Notes: a model not told the origin generated them from the sequence alone. DNA of 23,629 bases from UMGS1781 sp045650705 (GCA_045650705.1 JAZRRK010000019.1:1-23629), one strand, 5' to 3'; positions 7,597 to 16,068 are shown, counted from the stretch's first letter. A program made the numbers and translations.

Positions 7597-8793
7597 ATGG
7601 AAACAAACAAAAAAAACATAATTTATAGAACTACTATGCTAGTTCTAATATGTGTAATAGTTACATTTATGATTACATCAATAGGTATGTACAATTATTT
7701 AACAAAAACAGATAATGGCAGTATAAAAACATTAGTAAAGTATGTAGAAGTATCTGATGAGGCGGAAACAGTCACTGCAAAATTTGAAGTTGTAAAAAAA
7801 TATCTAGAACAATATTACATTGGAGATATTGATGATGAAGAAATGCTAGAAACAGCTATAAAGGGCTATGTTGCAGGACTTAATGATGAATATACTGAAT
7901 ATTTAACAAAAGATGAATATGAAGAGCTTTTAGTAACTGTTACTGGAGATTATGTTGGAATAGGAATATATATGACCCAAGACTTAGATGGTAATGTAAT
8001 AGTTTTAATGCCAATGGAGGGTTCACCTGCATTAGAGGCAGATTTACAAATTGGAGATATAATAGTAAAAATAGATGATGAAGAATGTAAGGGAATGGAT
8101 TTGAATTTAGTATCAACAAAAATAAAAGGAGAAGAAGGAACAACAGTTAAACTTGAGATTTTAAGAGATAATGAAACTTTAACTAAGACAGTTACAAGAA
8201 AAAAAGTTGAAATTCAAGATAGCAGAGCAGAGATATTAGAGGGAAATATAGGATATATAGAACTTATATCATTCGATGAAAAGAGTACTGACAATGTGAA
8301 AAAATATTTAGCTGATTTTGAGAGCAAAGGTGTAAAATCTGTAATATTTGATTTCAGAAATAATACAGGAGGAATGGTAACAGAAGCAATTAGTTTTGCC
8401 GAACTATTTATATCACGTGGAGATATTATAATGCGCTCATATGATAAAGAAAATGAAGAAACTGTTATAACATCAAATAACACAAAGCCAATAGAAATGA
8501 ATATGGTAGTATTAGTTAATGAATACTCTGCAAGTGCAACAGAAATAGTAACAGCAGCATTAAAGGACAATGAGGTTGCAACAATTGTAGGAACAACAAC
8601 ATTTGGAAAAGGTGTAATGCAAGAAGTTTTACCATTATTTGAAGGAGCTTTAAAAATAACAATAGAAGAGTTTAAAACACCAAATGGAGATATAATACAC
8701 GAAAAAGGTATAGAACCAAATGAAATAGTAGAAGATGACTTAGAAACAGAAGAAGACGATCAATTAAATAGGGCAATAGAATTACTTAAATAG
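7597..8793 (+). CDS. Carboxy-terminal processing protease, S41 family (CtpA-like)
   Basis: The 398-residue serine protease has an N-terminal membrane anchor (about 11-31), a PDZ domain (about 113-200, with GIGIYM and GSPALEADLQIGD), and an S41 catalytic domain. The catalytic Ser is most likely S313 in EYSASATE, with Lys338 in TFGKG 25 residues later, the spacing known for E. coli Prc. It acts outside the membrane on C-termini of exported proteins. CtpA-type genes are commonly found next to ftsEX and EnvC-like hydrolases, and turnover of the upstream M23 proteins is an attractive role (inference). The start at 7597 was chosen because GCAGGAGG ends 6 bases before it; a longer frame from 7561 would begin inside the palindromic repeat. 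Confidence 0.93.
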   Translation: METNKKNIIYRTTMLVLICVIVTFMITSIGMYNYLTKTDNGSIKTLVKYVEVSDEAETVTAKFEVVKKYLEQYYIGDIDDEEMLETAIKGYVAGLNDEYTEYLTKDEYEELLVTVTGDYVGIGIYMTQDLDGNVIVLMPMEGSPALEADLQIGDIIVKIDDEECKGMDLNLVSTKIKGEEGTTVKLEILRDNETLTKTVTRKKVEIQDSRAEILEGNIGYIELISFDEKSTDNVKKYLADFESKGVKSVIFDFRNNTGGMVTEAISFAELFISRGDIIMRSYDKENEETVITSNNTKPIEMNMVVLVNEYSASATEIVTAALKDNEVATIVGTTTFGKGVMQEVLPLFEGALKITIEEFKTPNGDIIHEKGIEPNEIVEDDLETEEDDQLNRAIELLK

Positions 8794-8806
8794 GCACTAA
8801 AGCATT

Positions 8807-8830
8807 GGAACGACAGAGTGAAGTCGTTCC
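8807..8830 (+). repeat. Perfect 8-bp-stem hairpin in the leader of the membrane protein gene
   Basis: GGAACGAC (8807-8814) pairs perfectly with GTCGTTCC (8823-8830) around AGAGTGAA. It is GC-rich against the surroundings and is not followed by a T tract, so it is not a standard terminator. The loop contains AGAGTGAA, which also occurs in the direct repeats at 12691-12725, suggesting a related family of small intergenic elements. Confidence 0.6.
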
Positions 8831-8861
8831 AGCGAATAATATAAATTTTAAGGAGAAAATT

Positions 8862-10505
8862 ATGGACAAGAATAAGAAAATAGCAATAAGATTAAATACA
8901 ATGGCAATAATACTAATAATAATATTTTGTGCAGCAATAACACCAAAATCATTGCAAAATGATACTTTTTACACAATAAAAATAGGAGAATATATATTAG
9001 AAAATGGAGTAACAATGCAAGAGCCATTTGCATGGCATGAGAATTTAGAATATACATTTCCTCATTGGGCATATGATGTATTAATATATTCGATTTATGA
9101 CATAGGGGGAATGGCAGGAATATATATATCAACTATAATACTTGCAAGTATACTTGGGATAATTTTATATTTTGTAAATGTAAAACTTACAAAAAACAGA
9201 ATAGTATCATTTTTCTTAACAATAGGAACAATGTATTTAATGAAACCATATATTTGTGCCAGAGCACAATTATTAACATTTATATTGTTTATATTAACAA
9301 TATATTTTATTGAAAAATTCTTAGAAACACGAAAAATAAGATATGCAATAGGTTTAATAATAATTCCAATATTAATAGCTAATTTACATCTTGCTACATT
9401 CTATTTCTATTTTATTTTATACTTACCATATTTAGCAGAATATGCAATATATATATTAGCATATACAAATGTAATAATAAGTAGAGAAGTTGCAGAGAGT
9501 ATAAGAAAGAAAATTAAAAAGCAAGGTGAAACTCCAGAGTTATTACAAAAGCTTGAAAAAGCTGAAAAGAAATATAATAGACTTAAAGATGCTGAAGATA
9601 ATAGAATAGAAAATCCATATAAGATAAAGATTAATTATAGACCTAATACAAAATGGTTAATAATAATATTTATAATTTGCCTATTTACAGGTTTATTAAC
9701 ACCATTAGGAGATACACCATACACATATTTAATAAAAACAATGCAAGGTATAAGTACAAAAAATATTAATGAACACTTACCAGTAACATTGGCAAATGAT
9801 ACTAAATTGCTAACTACATATATAGTATATTTAGGAATAATTATGCTAACACGTACAAAAATCAGATTATGTGATATGTTTATGTTTGCAGGTCTAGGAT
9901 TATTAGCATTATATACTAGAAGACAATCATCAATGTTATTTTTAATATGTGTAATTATATTAAATAGATTAATTACCTACTTAATCAGCAAATATAAGCA
10001 AGGAACTATGGAAAAGTTAGAAGAGAAATTCTCAAAATTGCCAGCAATTATAATAATATCAATAATAGTAATAGTTATTTCTATATTCCAATATAAACCA
10101 AAAATTGAACAAAGCTATGTAGCTGAAAATCTTTATCCAGTACAAGCTGCAGAATGGATAAAAGAAAATTTAGATGTAAAGAATATTAAGTTATATAACC
10201 AATATAATTTTGGAAGTTATTTAATATATAAAGATATACCTGTATTTATAGATTCAAGATGTGATTTATATATGCCTGAATTTAATAAGGATGTATATGT
10301 ATTTAGTGATTTCTTAAATTTAAGTGGTGTCGGATTTAAAAATATGGAAGAGAAGATTGATGAATATGGATTTACTCATTTTATTGTTTCAAATGGAGTA
10401 AGAATAAAAACATATTTAGACGAAAGACCTGAGCAGTATAAAGTTATATATCCAACTGAAGGAATAGAAGATGAAAACTTTACAATCTATGAAAAAATAA
10501 AATAA
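8862..10505 (+). CDS. Multi-pass membrane protein, possibly GT-C-like glycosyltransferase
   Basis: I do not recognise a named family with confidence. The 547-residue protein has about ten hydrophobic segments from residue 10 to about 450 and a hydrophilic C-terminal domain. The first extracytoplasmic loop contains NDTFYTIKIGEYIL and then EPFAWHENLEYTFPHWAYD, a layout reminiscent of GT-C enzymes, which use an acidic residue in this loop with a lipid-linked sugar donor. A cytoplasmic Lys/Glu-rich helix (about 210-255) interrupts the membrane part. The C-terminal region has YPVQAAEWIKEN, NFGSYLIYK and VFIDSRCDLY, seen in large uncharacterised bacterial membrane proteins. It sits between ctpA and lspA. 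The start at 8862 follows AAGGAG by 6 bases; a longer TTG frame would start inside the 8807 hairpin. The glycosyltransferase role is tentative. Confidence 0.75.
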   Translation: MDKNKKIAIRLNTMAIILIIIFCAAITPKSLQNDTFYTIKIGEYILENGVTMQEPFAWHENLEYTFPHWAYDVLIYSIYDIGGMAGIYISTIILASILGIILYFVNVKLTKNRIVSFFLTIGTMYLMKPYICARAQLLTFILFILTIYFIEKFLETRKIRYAIGLIIIPILIANLHLATFYFYFILYLPYLAEYAIYILAYTNVIISREVAESIRKKIKKQGETPELLQKLEKAEKKYNRLKDAEDNRIENPYKIKINYRPNTKWLIIIFIICLFTGLLTPLGDTPYTYLIKTMQGISTKNINEHLPVTLANDTKLLTTYIVYLGIIMLTRTKIRLCDMFMFAGLGLLALYTRRQSSMLFLICVIILNRLITYLISKYKQGTMEKLEEKFSKLPAIIIISIIVIVISIFQYKPKIEQSYVAENLYPVQAAEWIKENLDVKNIKLYNQYNFGSYLIYKDIPVFIDSRCDLYMPEFNKDVYVFSDFLNLSGVGFKNMEEKIDEYGFTHFIVSNGVRIKTYLDERPEQYKVIYPTEGIEDENFTIYEKIK

Positions 10506-10534
10506 ATTATTATATATCATAAAGGAGAAAAATT

Positions 10535-11011
10535 ATGAAAAAGAATATCCTGACAATAGTTCTACTTGTAGCAATAGATCAATTAATCAAATATATAGTT
10601 CTAAGTACTATAGGAACAACTGGTAATGCAGTTGAAATATTAAATATACTAACAATTAATTATGTAGAAAATACTGGAGCTGCTTTTGGAATTTTTGAAA
10701 ATAACATAATATTAATAGGATTAGACATTATGATAATATTTGTTATATCAAAGCTATTATTAAGTAAAAAATATGAATTTACAAACTTAGCTAAAACAGG
10801 ATATTCTTTAATATTGGCAGGAGGAATAGGAAATTTAATAGATAGAATATTTAGAGGACATGTTATAGATTATATAGATATAAGCAAAATTATTGAGTAT
10901 CCTGTATTTAATTTTGCAGATAGTTGCATAGTAGTTGGAGTAATAATTGTAATAGCTGTAATATTAATAAATACCATAAAAAGTCAGGAGAATGCTAATG
11001 AAAGAGTATAG
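10535..11011 (+). CDS. lspA: Lipoprotein signal peptidase (signal peptidase II)
   Basis: The 158-residue, four-helix membrane aspartyl protease removes the signal peptide from diacylglyceryl-modified prolipoproteins. Conserved blocks are DQLIKY (15-20), NTGAAFGIF (46-54), GGIGNLIDRIFRGHVIDYID (96-115) and FNFAD (125-129). The two catalytic aspartates are expected to be D112 (VIDY) and D129 (FNFAD). A GGAG ribosome binding site precedes the ATG. The 3' end overlaps the RluD-type gene by 14 bases, an lspA-rluD order common in Firmicutes. Confidence 0.96.
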   Translation: MKKNILTIVLLVAIDQLIKYIVLSTIGTTGNAVEILNILTINYVENTGAAFGIFENNIILIGLDIMIIFVISKLLLSKKYEFTNLAKTGYSLILAGGIGNLIDRIFRGHVIDYIDISKIIEYPVFNFADSCIVVGVIIVIAVILINTIKSQENANERV

Positions 11012-11894
11012 GGCAGAAGTAGAAGGTAGACTAGATAAAGTTGTAAGCTATTTAGAAACAGACTTATCAAGAGAAGCAATTCAAAGAATGATAAAAAATG
11101 GAAAAATTTTAGTAAATGAAAAGACTTCTAAACAATCATATAAGGTGGCAATAGGAGACAAAATAACTGTTGAAGAAGAGACTATACAAGAAGTAGATTT
11201 AATACCAGAGGAAATGCCATTAGACATTATATATGAAGATAATGATATACTTATAGTAAATAAAGAAAAAGGAATTGTTGTGCATCCGGGAAATGGAAAT
11301 CCAGATGGAACACTTGTAAATGCAGTAATGGCAAAATGCAAAGAAAGTTTATCTGGAGTAGGAGGAAAATTAAGACCGGGAATTGTACATAGAATAGATA
11401 AAGATACATCAGGATTAGTAATAATTGCTAAGAATGACAAAGCTCATATAAATTTAAGTGAACAAATACAAAGAAGAGAAGTTAAAAAAACATATGTTGC
11501 ATTAGCTCGTGGCAATGTAAGGGAAAATCAAGCAACAATAAATATGCCAATAGGAAGAAGTAAAAAAGACAGAAAGAAAATGGCAGTTACTAAAGAGGGA
11601 AAAGAAGCAATAACACATTTTAAAGTATTAAATAGATTTGCAGGATATACACTATTGGAATTAGATATAGAAACAGGAAGAACACATCAGATAAGAGTTC
11701 ATTTATCTGAAATAGGTTATCCAATAGTTGGAGACAGTGTATATTCAAATGGTAAAAATCCATTTGGAGTAACTGGGCAAATGTTGCATGCAAAAAAATT
11801 AGAATTTAAACATCCAATATCAGAAGATAAAATAGAAGTAGAAGCACCATTACCAGAGTATTTTGAAAAAATAATTAATAATTTAGAAAAATAG
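10998..11894 (+). CDS. 23S rRNA-type pseudouridine synthase, RluD/RluA family
   Basis: The 298-residue protein has an N-terminal S4-like RNA-binding domain (about 11-65) and an RluA-type catalytic domain. The signature GIVHRIDKDTSGL (128-140) contains the catalytic Asp134. GRTHQIRVH and the GDSVY motif later in the protein complete the RluA family pattern. It isomerises specific uridines in RNA, probably helix 69 or nearby positions of 23S rRNA if it is a true RluD; the target cannot be read from the sequence. I chose the ATG at 10998 because CAGGAG ends at 10990, 7 bases before it; the ATG at 10992 is too close to that site. Confidence 0.93.
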   Translation: MKEYRAEVEGRLDKVVSYLETDLSREAIQRMIKNGKILVNEKTSKQSYKVAIGDKITVEEETIQEVDLIPEEMPLDIIYEDNDILIVNKEKGIVVHPGNGNPDGTLVNAVMAKCKESLSGVGGKLRPGIVHRIDKDTSGLVIIAKNDKAHINLSEQIQRREVKKTYVALARGNVRENQATINMPIGRSKKDRKKMAVTKEGKEAITHFKVLNRFAGYTLLELDIETGRTHQIRVHLSEIGYPIVGDSVYSNGKNPFGVTGQMLHAKKLEFKHPISEDKIEVEAPLPEYFEKIINNLEK

Positions 11895-11905
11895 AAAGGA
11901 AACAT

Positions 11906-12631
11906 ATGGAACCAATAAGATTGCAAAAATACCTAGCAGAAGCAGGTATTGCATCAAGAAGAAAATGCGAAGAATATATAACTTTAGGTAAAGTAAAAGT
12001 AAATGGACAAGTTATAACAGAACTAGGAACAAAGGTTAATCCAGAAACAGATAAAGTAGAGTATAATGATAAAATAGTAGAGCTAAAGAAAGATGAATAT
12101 ACATATATTCTTTTAAATAAACCAATAGATTATGTAACAACAGTATCAGACCAGTTTAATAGAAATACTGTTTTAGATTTAGTTAAAACAAATAAAAGGT
12201 TAGTTCCAGTAGGAAGATTAGATATGTATACATCAGGAGCACTTATACTTACAGATGATGGAGATTTTGTATATAAAGTAACTCATCCAAAACATCAAAT
12301 AACAAAAACATATACAGTAACATTAAGAGGAATTGTAACAAAGGAAGAAGTAACTAAATTAGAGCAAGGAGTAGATATAGGAGATTTTATAACAAGCAAA
12401 GCAAAAGTTAAGATCCTAAAAACCGATAATGAACAAAACAAATCCAGATTAGAAATAACAATTCATGAAGGCAAGAATAAACAAGTAAGAAGAATGTGCG
12501 AAGCAATAGGAAAACCAGTACTAGCATTACATAGAAGTAAAATAGGAGATATAGCTGTAAAAGACCTAAAAATAGGCACATGGAGATATTTGAAACAAAG
12601 CGAAGTTGACGAATTGTTGAAAAAATGTTAA
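11906..12631 (+). CDS. rluB: 23S rRNA pseudouridine synthase, RluB/RsuA family
   Basis: The 241-residue protein starts with an S4 domain (MEPIRLQKYLAEAGIASRR; about 1-60) and continues with an RsuA-family catalytic domain. PVGRLDMYTSGAL (101-113) carries the catalytic Asp106. HEGKNKQVRRM is the expected RNA-facing motif. In Firmicutes this subfamily usually modifies 23S rRNA (RluB-like), which is why I use that symbol, but 16S activity (RsuA) cannot be excluded. An AAAGGA site precedes the ATG, 11 bases past the RluD-type gene. The last codons overlap a promoter for the downstream winged-helix gene (-35 at 12606; -10 overlapping the TAA stop). Confidence 0.92.
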   Translation: MEPIRLQKYLAEAGIASRRKCEEYITLGKVKVNGQVITELGTKVNPETDKVEYNDKIVELKKDEYTYILLNKPIDYVTTVSDQFNRNTVLDLVKTNKRLVPVGRLDMYTSGALILTDDGDFVYKVTHPKHQITKTYTVTLRGIVTKEEVTKLEQGVDIGDFITSKAKVKILKTDNEQNKSRLEITIHEGKNKQVRRMCEAIGKPVLALHRSKIGDIAVKDLKIGTWRYLKQSEVDELLKKC

Positions 12632-12634
12632 AAT
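12606..12634 (+). promoter_or_regulatory. Predicted promoter for the winged-helix gene
   Basis: TTGACG (12606-12611) and TAAAAT (12629-12634) are separated by 17 bases. The -35 is inside the rluB coding sequence and the -10 overlaps its stop. The predicted start, about seven bases past the -10, coincides with the first base of the palindromic repeat at 12641. The same arrangement recurs at 20978-21013. Confidence 0.6.
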
Positions 12635-12640
12635 AGATAG

Positions 12641-12679
12641 GTAGGGGCGAGCATTGCTCGTCCGCATTTCGCAAGAAAT
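12641..12679 (+). repeat. Intergenic palindromic repeat plus GCAA-loop hairpin
   Basis: GTAGGGGCGAGC followed by GCTCGTCCGCA (12641-12666) forms a GC-rich hairpin. It matches the copy at 21013-21038 at 25 of 26 positions. It is followed by ATTTC-GCAA-GAAAT (12666-12679), a perfect five-pair stem with a GNRA-type loop. There is no T tract, and the element would sit at the very 5' end of the downstream mRNA. Confidence 0.75.
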
Positions 12680-12690
12680 ATCTATGAGTT

Positions 12691-12725
12691 AAGAGTGAAA
12701 TAGTTAATAGTGAAGAGTGAATAGT
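12691..12725 (+). repeat. Imperfect direct repeats (AAGAGTGAA type) in the leader
   Basis: AAGAGTGAA occurs at 12691-12699 and 12713-12721, each followed by an (A)TAGT sequence, with a related TAATAGTGA between them. This lies between the palindromic repeat and the GGAGG site of the next gene. It could be part of the same inserted element; function unknown. Confidence 0.5.
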
Positions 12726-12754
12726 ACACGCTTCGCGAGAAGGAGGCCATAATT

Positions 12755-13690
12755 ATGGTAGAAGATCAAGAAATAAAAACAAAAATATCTCCATTTGCAA
12801 TGAGAGAAGGAGAAATAAAAACATTTGATGGAAAAGATGGATATGTTTCTATAAATCAAATAATAAATAAAATAAATATAGGGCACATAACAGATATACA
12901 TTTTAAAATACTAGAATTAGTAAATGAGTTTGAGTTTATTACTTCTCGTCAGATATTCCAAATATTAGAGACAAGAGGGGAAGATGTAAAGTCACAAGAT
13001 AAATTAAATAATAAATTAGAACAATTAATTAAAACAAAAATACTTACAAGATATTATTTTACAGCTGAAGATGGAAAAGGTATTTATAGAATATACAGTT
13101 TAGAAAAAATGGGAAAATACCTATTAAATTCTAGAGGTATAGAATGTAAATGGCAACCAACAGATAATACTAAGCCAGTTGCAATGATAAAGAAAAGACT
13201 AGCAGGAAATCAAGTTATCATATCATACTTAAGAAAAGTAAAAGCATTTGATAGCTATAAAATAAAACCAACATTTACAGCAAAACAAAATGGAAAAATA
13301 TTTAAAATGCATGCAGGAATACAAGTTGCTAAAGCAGGCAAAACAGCAAATTTAACATTTGAATCTGTAAGAAGAGAAGAGGATTGGGAAAAGAAATTAG
13401 CCGACAGAATGAAATTATTAAAAGACTTTTATGAAAATTTCGTGCAGTTCGATTCAGGTTACGAAACAAAACCGCAATTAGTTTTATTATGTGAAGATGA
13501 TAAGCACACAATAGAAGCATTTAAGGTTATAGTATCTAATAAGTTAGAAATACAAAATGCAAAAATATATTTCACAACTGACTTAAAACAAAACAATACA
13601 AGTTTAACAAATACTTTAACAGAGTTTGTAATAGATGAGGAAACAGGAAAATACAAAGTACAAGAATTAAATTTAAAGATATTAGAGTAA
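12755..13690 (+). CDS. Winged-helix protein, replication-relaxation-like
   Basis: The 311-residue protein has a predicted winged helix at about 48-115 (HFKILELVNEFEFITSRQIF, then a recognition-helix region and the hairpin RYYFTAEDGKGIYRIYSLE). The C-terminal part (about 145-311) alternates strands and helices, with charged blocks such as FESVRREEDW and QLVLLCEDD that could belong to a nuclease-like or transcription-factor-type fold. The whole resembles replication-relaxation family proteins, which are usually found on conjugative and plasmid elements beside VirD4-type ATPases; that assignment is from pattern, not a search. The convergent neighbour is such an ATPase. An AAGGAGG site lies 8 bases before the ATG, and the leader carries the 12641 repeat. 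DNA binding is likely; catalytic activity is unproven. Confidence 0.7.
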   Translation: MVEDQEIKTKISPFAMREGEIKTFDGKDGYVSINQIINKINIGHITDIHFKILELVNEFEFITSRQIFQILETRGEDVKSQDKLNNKLEQLIKTKILTRYYFTAEDGKGIYRIYSLEKMGKYLLNSRGIECKWQPTDNTKPVAMIKKRLAGNQVIISYLRKVKAFDSYKIKPTFTAKQNGKIFKMHAGIQVAKAGKTANLTFESVRREEDWEKKLADRMKLLKDFYENFVQFDSGYETKPQLVLLCEDDKHTIEAFKVIVSNKLEIQNAKIYFTTDLKQNNTSLTNTLTEFVIDEETGKYKVQELNLKILE

Positions 13691-13693
13691 GTT

Positions 13694-13740
13694 AATTAAG
13701 AAAAATCCTTCCAATTTATTTGGAAGGATTTTTCTTAATT
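13694..13740. terminator. Bidirectional terminator between convergent genes
   Basis: A perfect 21-bp inverted repeat (13694-13714 with 13720-13740) around a five-base loop, with A and T runs inside the arms so that each direction ends in a T-rich stretch. It starts 3 bases after the winged-helix stop and overlaps the stop codon of the minus-strand ATPase gene. Confidence 0.9.
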
Positions 13741-16068
13741 GTTATTGTCATTATTATTTAATTTAAAACTAATTGCATCTGCATTATCGAACAAATAACT
13801 TGAATCTGTTGTATTTGTTTGAACAGGATCTAAGTTGCTATCCGTATCATCAAAATCTATATGATTTGGGTGAAATTTTTGTTTCTTATTTTTTTTATTT
13901 GAATCATCATGATGAATGCCATTATTAAATTTATCAAAATTATACATTTTAACTTTTTGAGGTTCTTTGTATTTAGAATCTAAGAAGTCAACAGTAGCAA
14001 AATTAACCACATTTTTACCTTTTTTATCTTTAGTCTTATAAATACAAGCTTTGAATTTTAAACCTTGTATTTTAGCAACTTTCATATGATCTTCCCATTT
14101 CCAGTTTACATTACCTAATTTACTTGAATACTCTCCATCTTTTCTGTCATATTCGTTAGAAACATTCCATTCACGTCTTTTTCCAAATTCTTGCTCCCAC
14201 CAAGCATACTCTTCAGGAGTACAGTTACCGAATGAAATCTTTGTTGAACAATTTGATAAAAGTGATGTCATAAATGGTCCAGAAACTCCACCTAATACAT
14301 TTAAATTTGGTGTTGCAAATACTGTACCAACTTTATATTTTCTAAATAATGTAAACATATCAGAAAATAGTGGAGTAGCATATTTATCAAATTCGTCTAC
14401 ATATACAAAGTACGGAGTTCTTGTTTTTTCATTACCTGGACGTCCTTCAGTAGCACACATTAGTAATGTTAAGAAGAAACGACCAAATCCAGCATGTGGA
14501 GTTCCACCAATATCAGCTGGTCTTGTACACATTAAAACAACTTCACCATTTTTTAATACTTCATTGAAATCTAAGTTATTACGTCTTCTACATATGATAT
14601 CACGTACGCAACCTGCTCTTAATAGTTCCTCAAGTTGAGCAGTAGCAAAGTGTACAAATCTTTGCATATCTTTACGACCTGTTGCATTTTTGTAAAAATG
14701 TTGTTCAAAATAAGCAATTTGGAATTCATATTCTTTTGCTAATTCTGGTTCACTTCGTAAATCTTCACATAATTCTTCAACTAAATCAAAGTTAGTCAAA
14801 CAATGTAAAACATCTTCAAGTGTTGGTAAATCTCCATTATGTCTTCTTGGGTACATTACACCTAAGAAAATACATATATTTTGTATAGCTTGATAAGCAA
14901 GGTCTTTCATATATGCAAGTTCTGCTGTTGCACTAGCTGCATTATATAATCCTTCAACAACTAATGAAATCATTAAACCAGCAAGTGCAGGAGTAGGTAA
15001 TGTAAATGGATTTAATCCAGGTGAATCAGGGTTAAGTGGGTCAATAAGATGAACTGGAATTCCTAAATTCTTAGCAACATCTACCATTCTATAAGTTTGT
15101 TCTGCATCTGGAGTAAGAGATGTTAAACCTAAATTTTTATAAACAATACTACCATCTGGCATTGTTGCATAAATTAATTTCTTCATATAAGCTTTATAAG
15201 CTTTTTCTTTTCCTTGTACAGGAGAAATCATATCTAATCTAAAATTAGCATTTAAATAATCTTTATTATAAGGACAATCTAAAATTGCTAAGCCACTCTT
15301 TAAAGCATTATATCCCATTTCTTTAGAAGCTTCTCTTAAGAAATATTTCTTTTCTAAGTCTCTTGCCATCATTGGTTCCATAACTAAAGCAGATTTACCT
15401 GTTCCAGAAGGTCCTACTATTAATGTTGATTCAAATCTTCTTTTTTCTAATATTTTAACAGGTTTACCTGTTGTTCTATCATTACAAATTGTAATCTCAA
15501 AACTATAAGGACCTGTACTTTCTGGAGTACTTGAAATATCAATACCAGGAAAATCTAGTATAGATTCTTTGTAGGTACTAGGAAATACTGGATCATTAAT
15601 AATTTTATATAACCAGAAAAATAGTTTATAAAATGTCATTAATAATACATAAATTGGCATTAATGAAAGAGCTCTTCTAGTTGCAGTTCCAAAAGTCATT
15701 AAGAATTTTGAAGCATTTGGTAATGTCATTACACCTATCCAAGTTAATCTATTAATCCATTGAATAAACATAGATATTGCTATAATATATAAGGCTACCC
15801 AGAATGCATAAAAGAATGATAGCTTTATTTGATCTGATTTTGCAAATTTAGAAGGGTATGAAAATGCGAATGCAAAAACAGGACAAGCTAAAGCAAAAGT
15901 ATATTTAATTGGTCCCCAATAATCGACAGACATTCCAGTAAAACACAAGAAAATTAATTCTACAACTCTATCTACTATACAATAAGCTGTTAACAATGTA
16001 AAAATATATGTAAAAAATGTATTTCTGTCAGTCTTTAAAACTCCTAAAAATTTATCAAACAATTTCAC
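13735..16068 (-). CDS. Membrane-anchored VirD4/TraG-like type IV coupling ATPase
   Basis: The 777-residue protein has about four N-terminal TM segments (roughly 18-43, 54-72, 85-105, 136-154) and a cytoplasmic motor domain. Walker A is VGPSGTGKS (218-226) and Walker B is FVYVDEF (554-560). IPVHLIDPLNPDSPGLNPF and FATPNLNVLGG are typical of VirD4/TraG coupling proteins, which pump DNA or protein substrates to a type IV secretion channel. The C-terminus (about 700-777) is low-complexity, rich in Asn, Asp and Lys. No relaxase, channel ATPase or integrase is visible, so it appears to be an orphan in a core-gene setting. It is the only minus-strand gene here. The start is GTG at 16068, 8 bases after GGAGG; a longer TTG frame would begin inside that site. 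A promoter lies at 16104-16132. Confidence 0.88.
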   Translation of the reverse strand: MKLFDKFLGVLKTDRNTFFTYIFTLLTAYCIVDRVVELIFLCFTGMSVDYWGPIKYTFALACPVFAFAFSYPSKFAKSDQIKLSFFYAFWVALYIIAISMFIQWINRLTWIGVMTLPNASKFLMTFGTATRRALSLMPIYVLLMTFYKLFFWLYKIINDPVFPSTYKESILDFPGIDISSTPESTGPYSFEITICNDRTTGKPVKILEKRRFESTLIVGPSGTGKSALVMEPMMARDLEKKYFLREASKEMGYNALKSGLAILDCPYNKDYLNANFRLDMISPVQGKEKAYKAYMKKLIYATMPDGSIVYKNLGLTSLTPDAEQTYRMVDVAKNLGIPVHLIDPLNPDSPGLNPFTLPTPALAGLMISLVVEGLYNAASATAELAYMKDLAYQAIQNICIFLGVMYPRRHNGDLPTLEDVLHCLTNFDLVEELCEDLRSEPELAKEYEFQIAYFEQHFYKNATGRKDMQRFVHFATAQLEELLRAGCVRDIICRRRNNLDFNEVLKNGEVVLMCTRPADIGGTPHAGFGRFFLTLLMCATEGRPGNEKTRTPYFVYVDEFDKYATPLFSDMFTLFRKYKVGTVFATPNLNVLGGVSGPFMTSLLSNCSTKISFGNCTPEEYAWWEQEFGKRREWNVSNEYDRKDGEYSSKLGNVNWKWEDHMKVAKIQGLKFKACIYKTKDKKGKNVVNFATVDFLDSKYKEPQKVKMYNFDKFNNGIHHDDSNKKNKKQKFHPNHIDFDDTDSNLDPVQTNTTDSSYLFDNADAISFKLNNNDNNN

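Noticed and set aside
8214..8570. Minus-strand open frame of 118 codons within ctpA
   Set aside because: It lies antisense to a well-supported S41 protease gene, with no ribosome binding site or recognisable domain.
8805..8861. Extended N-terminus of the 547-residue membrane protein from a TTG at 8805
   Set aside because: It reads through the GC-rich hairpin. AAGGAG is placed correctly for the ATG at 8862.
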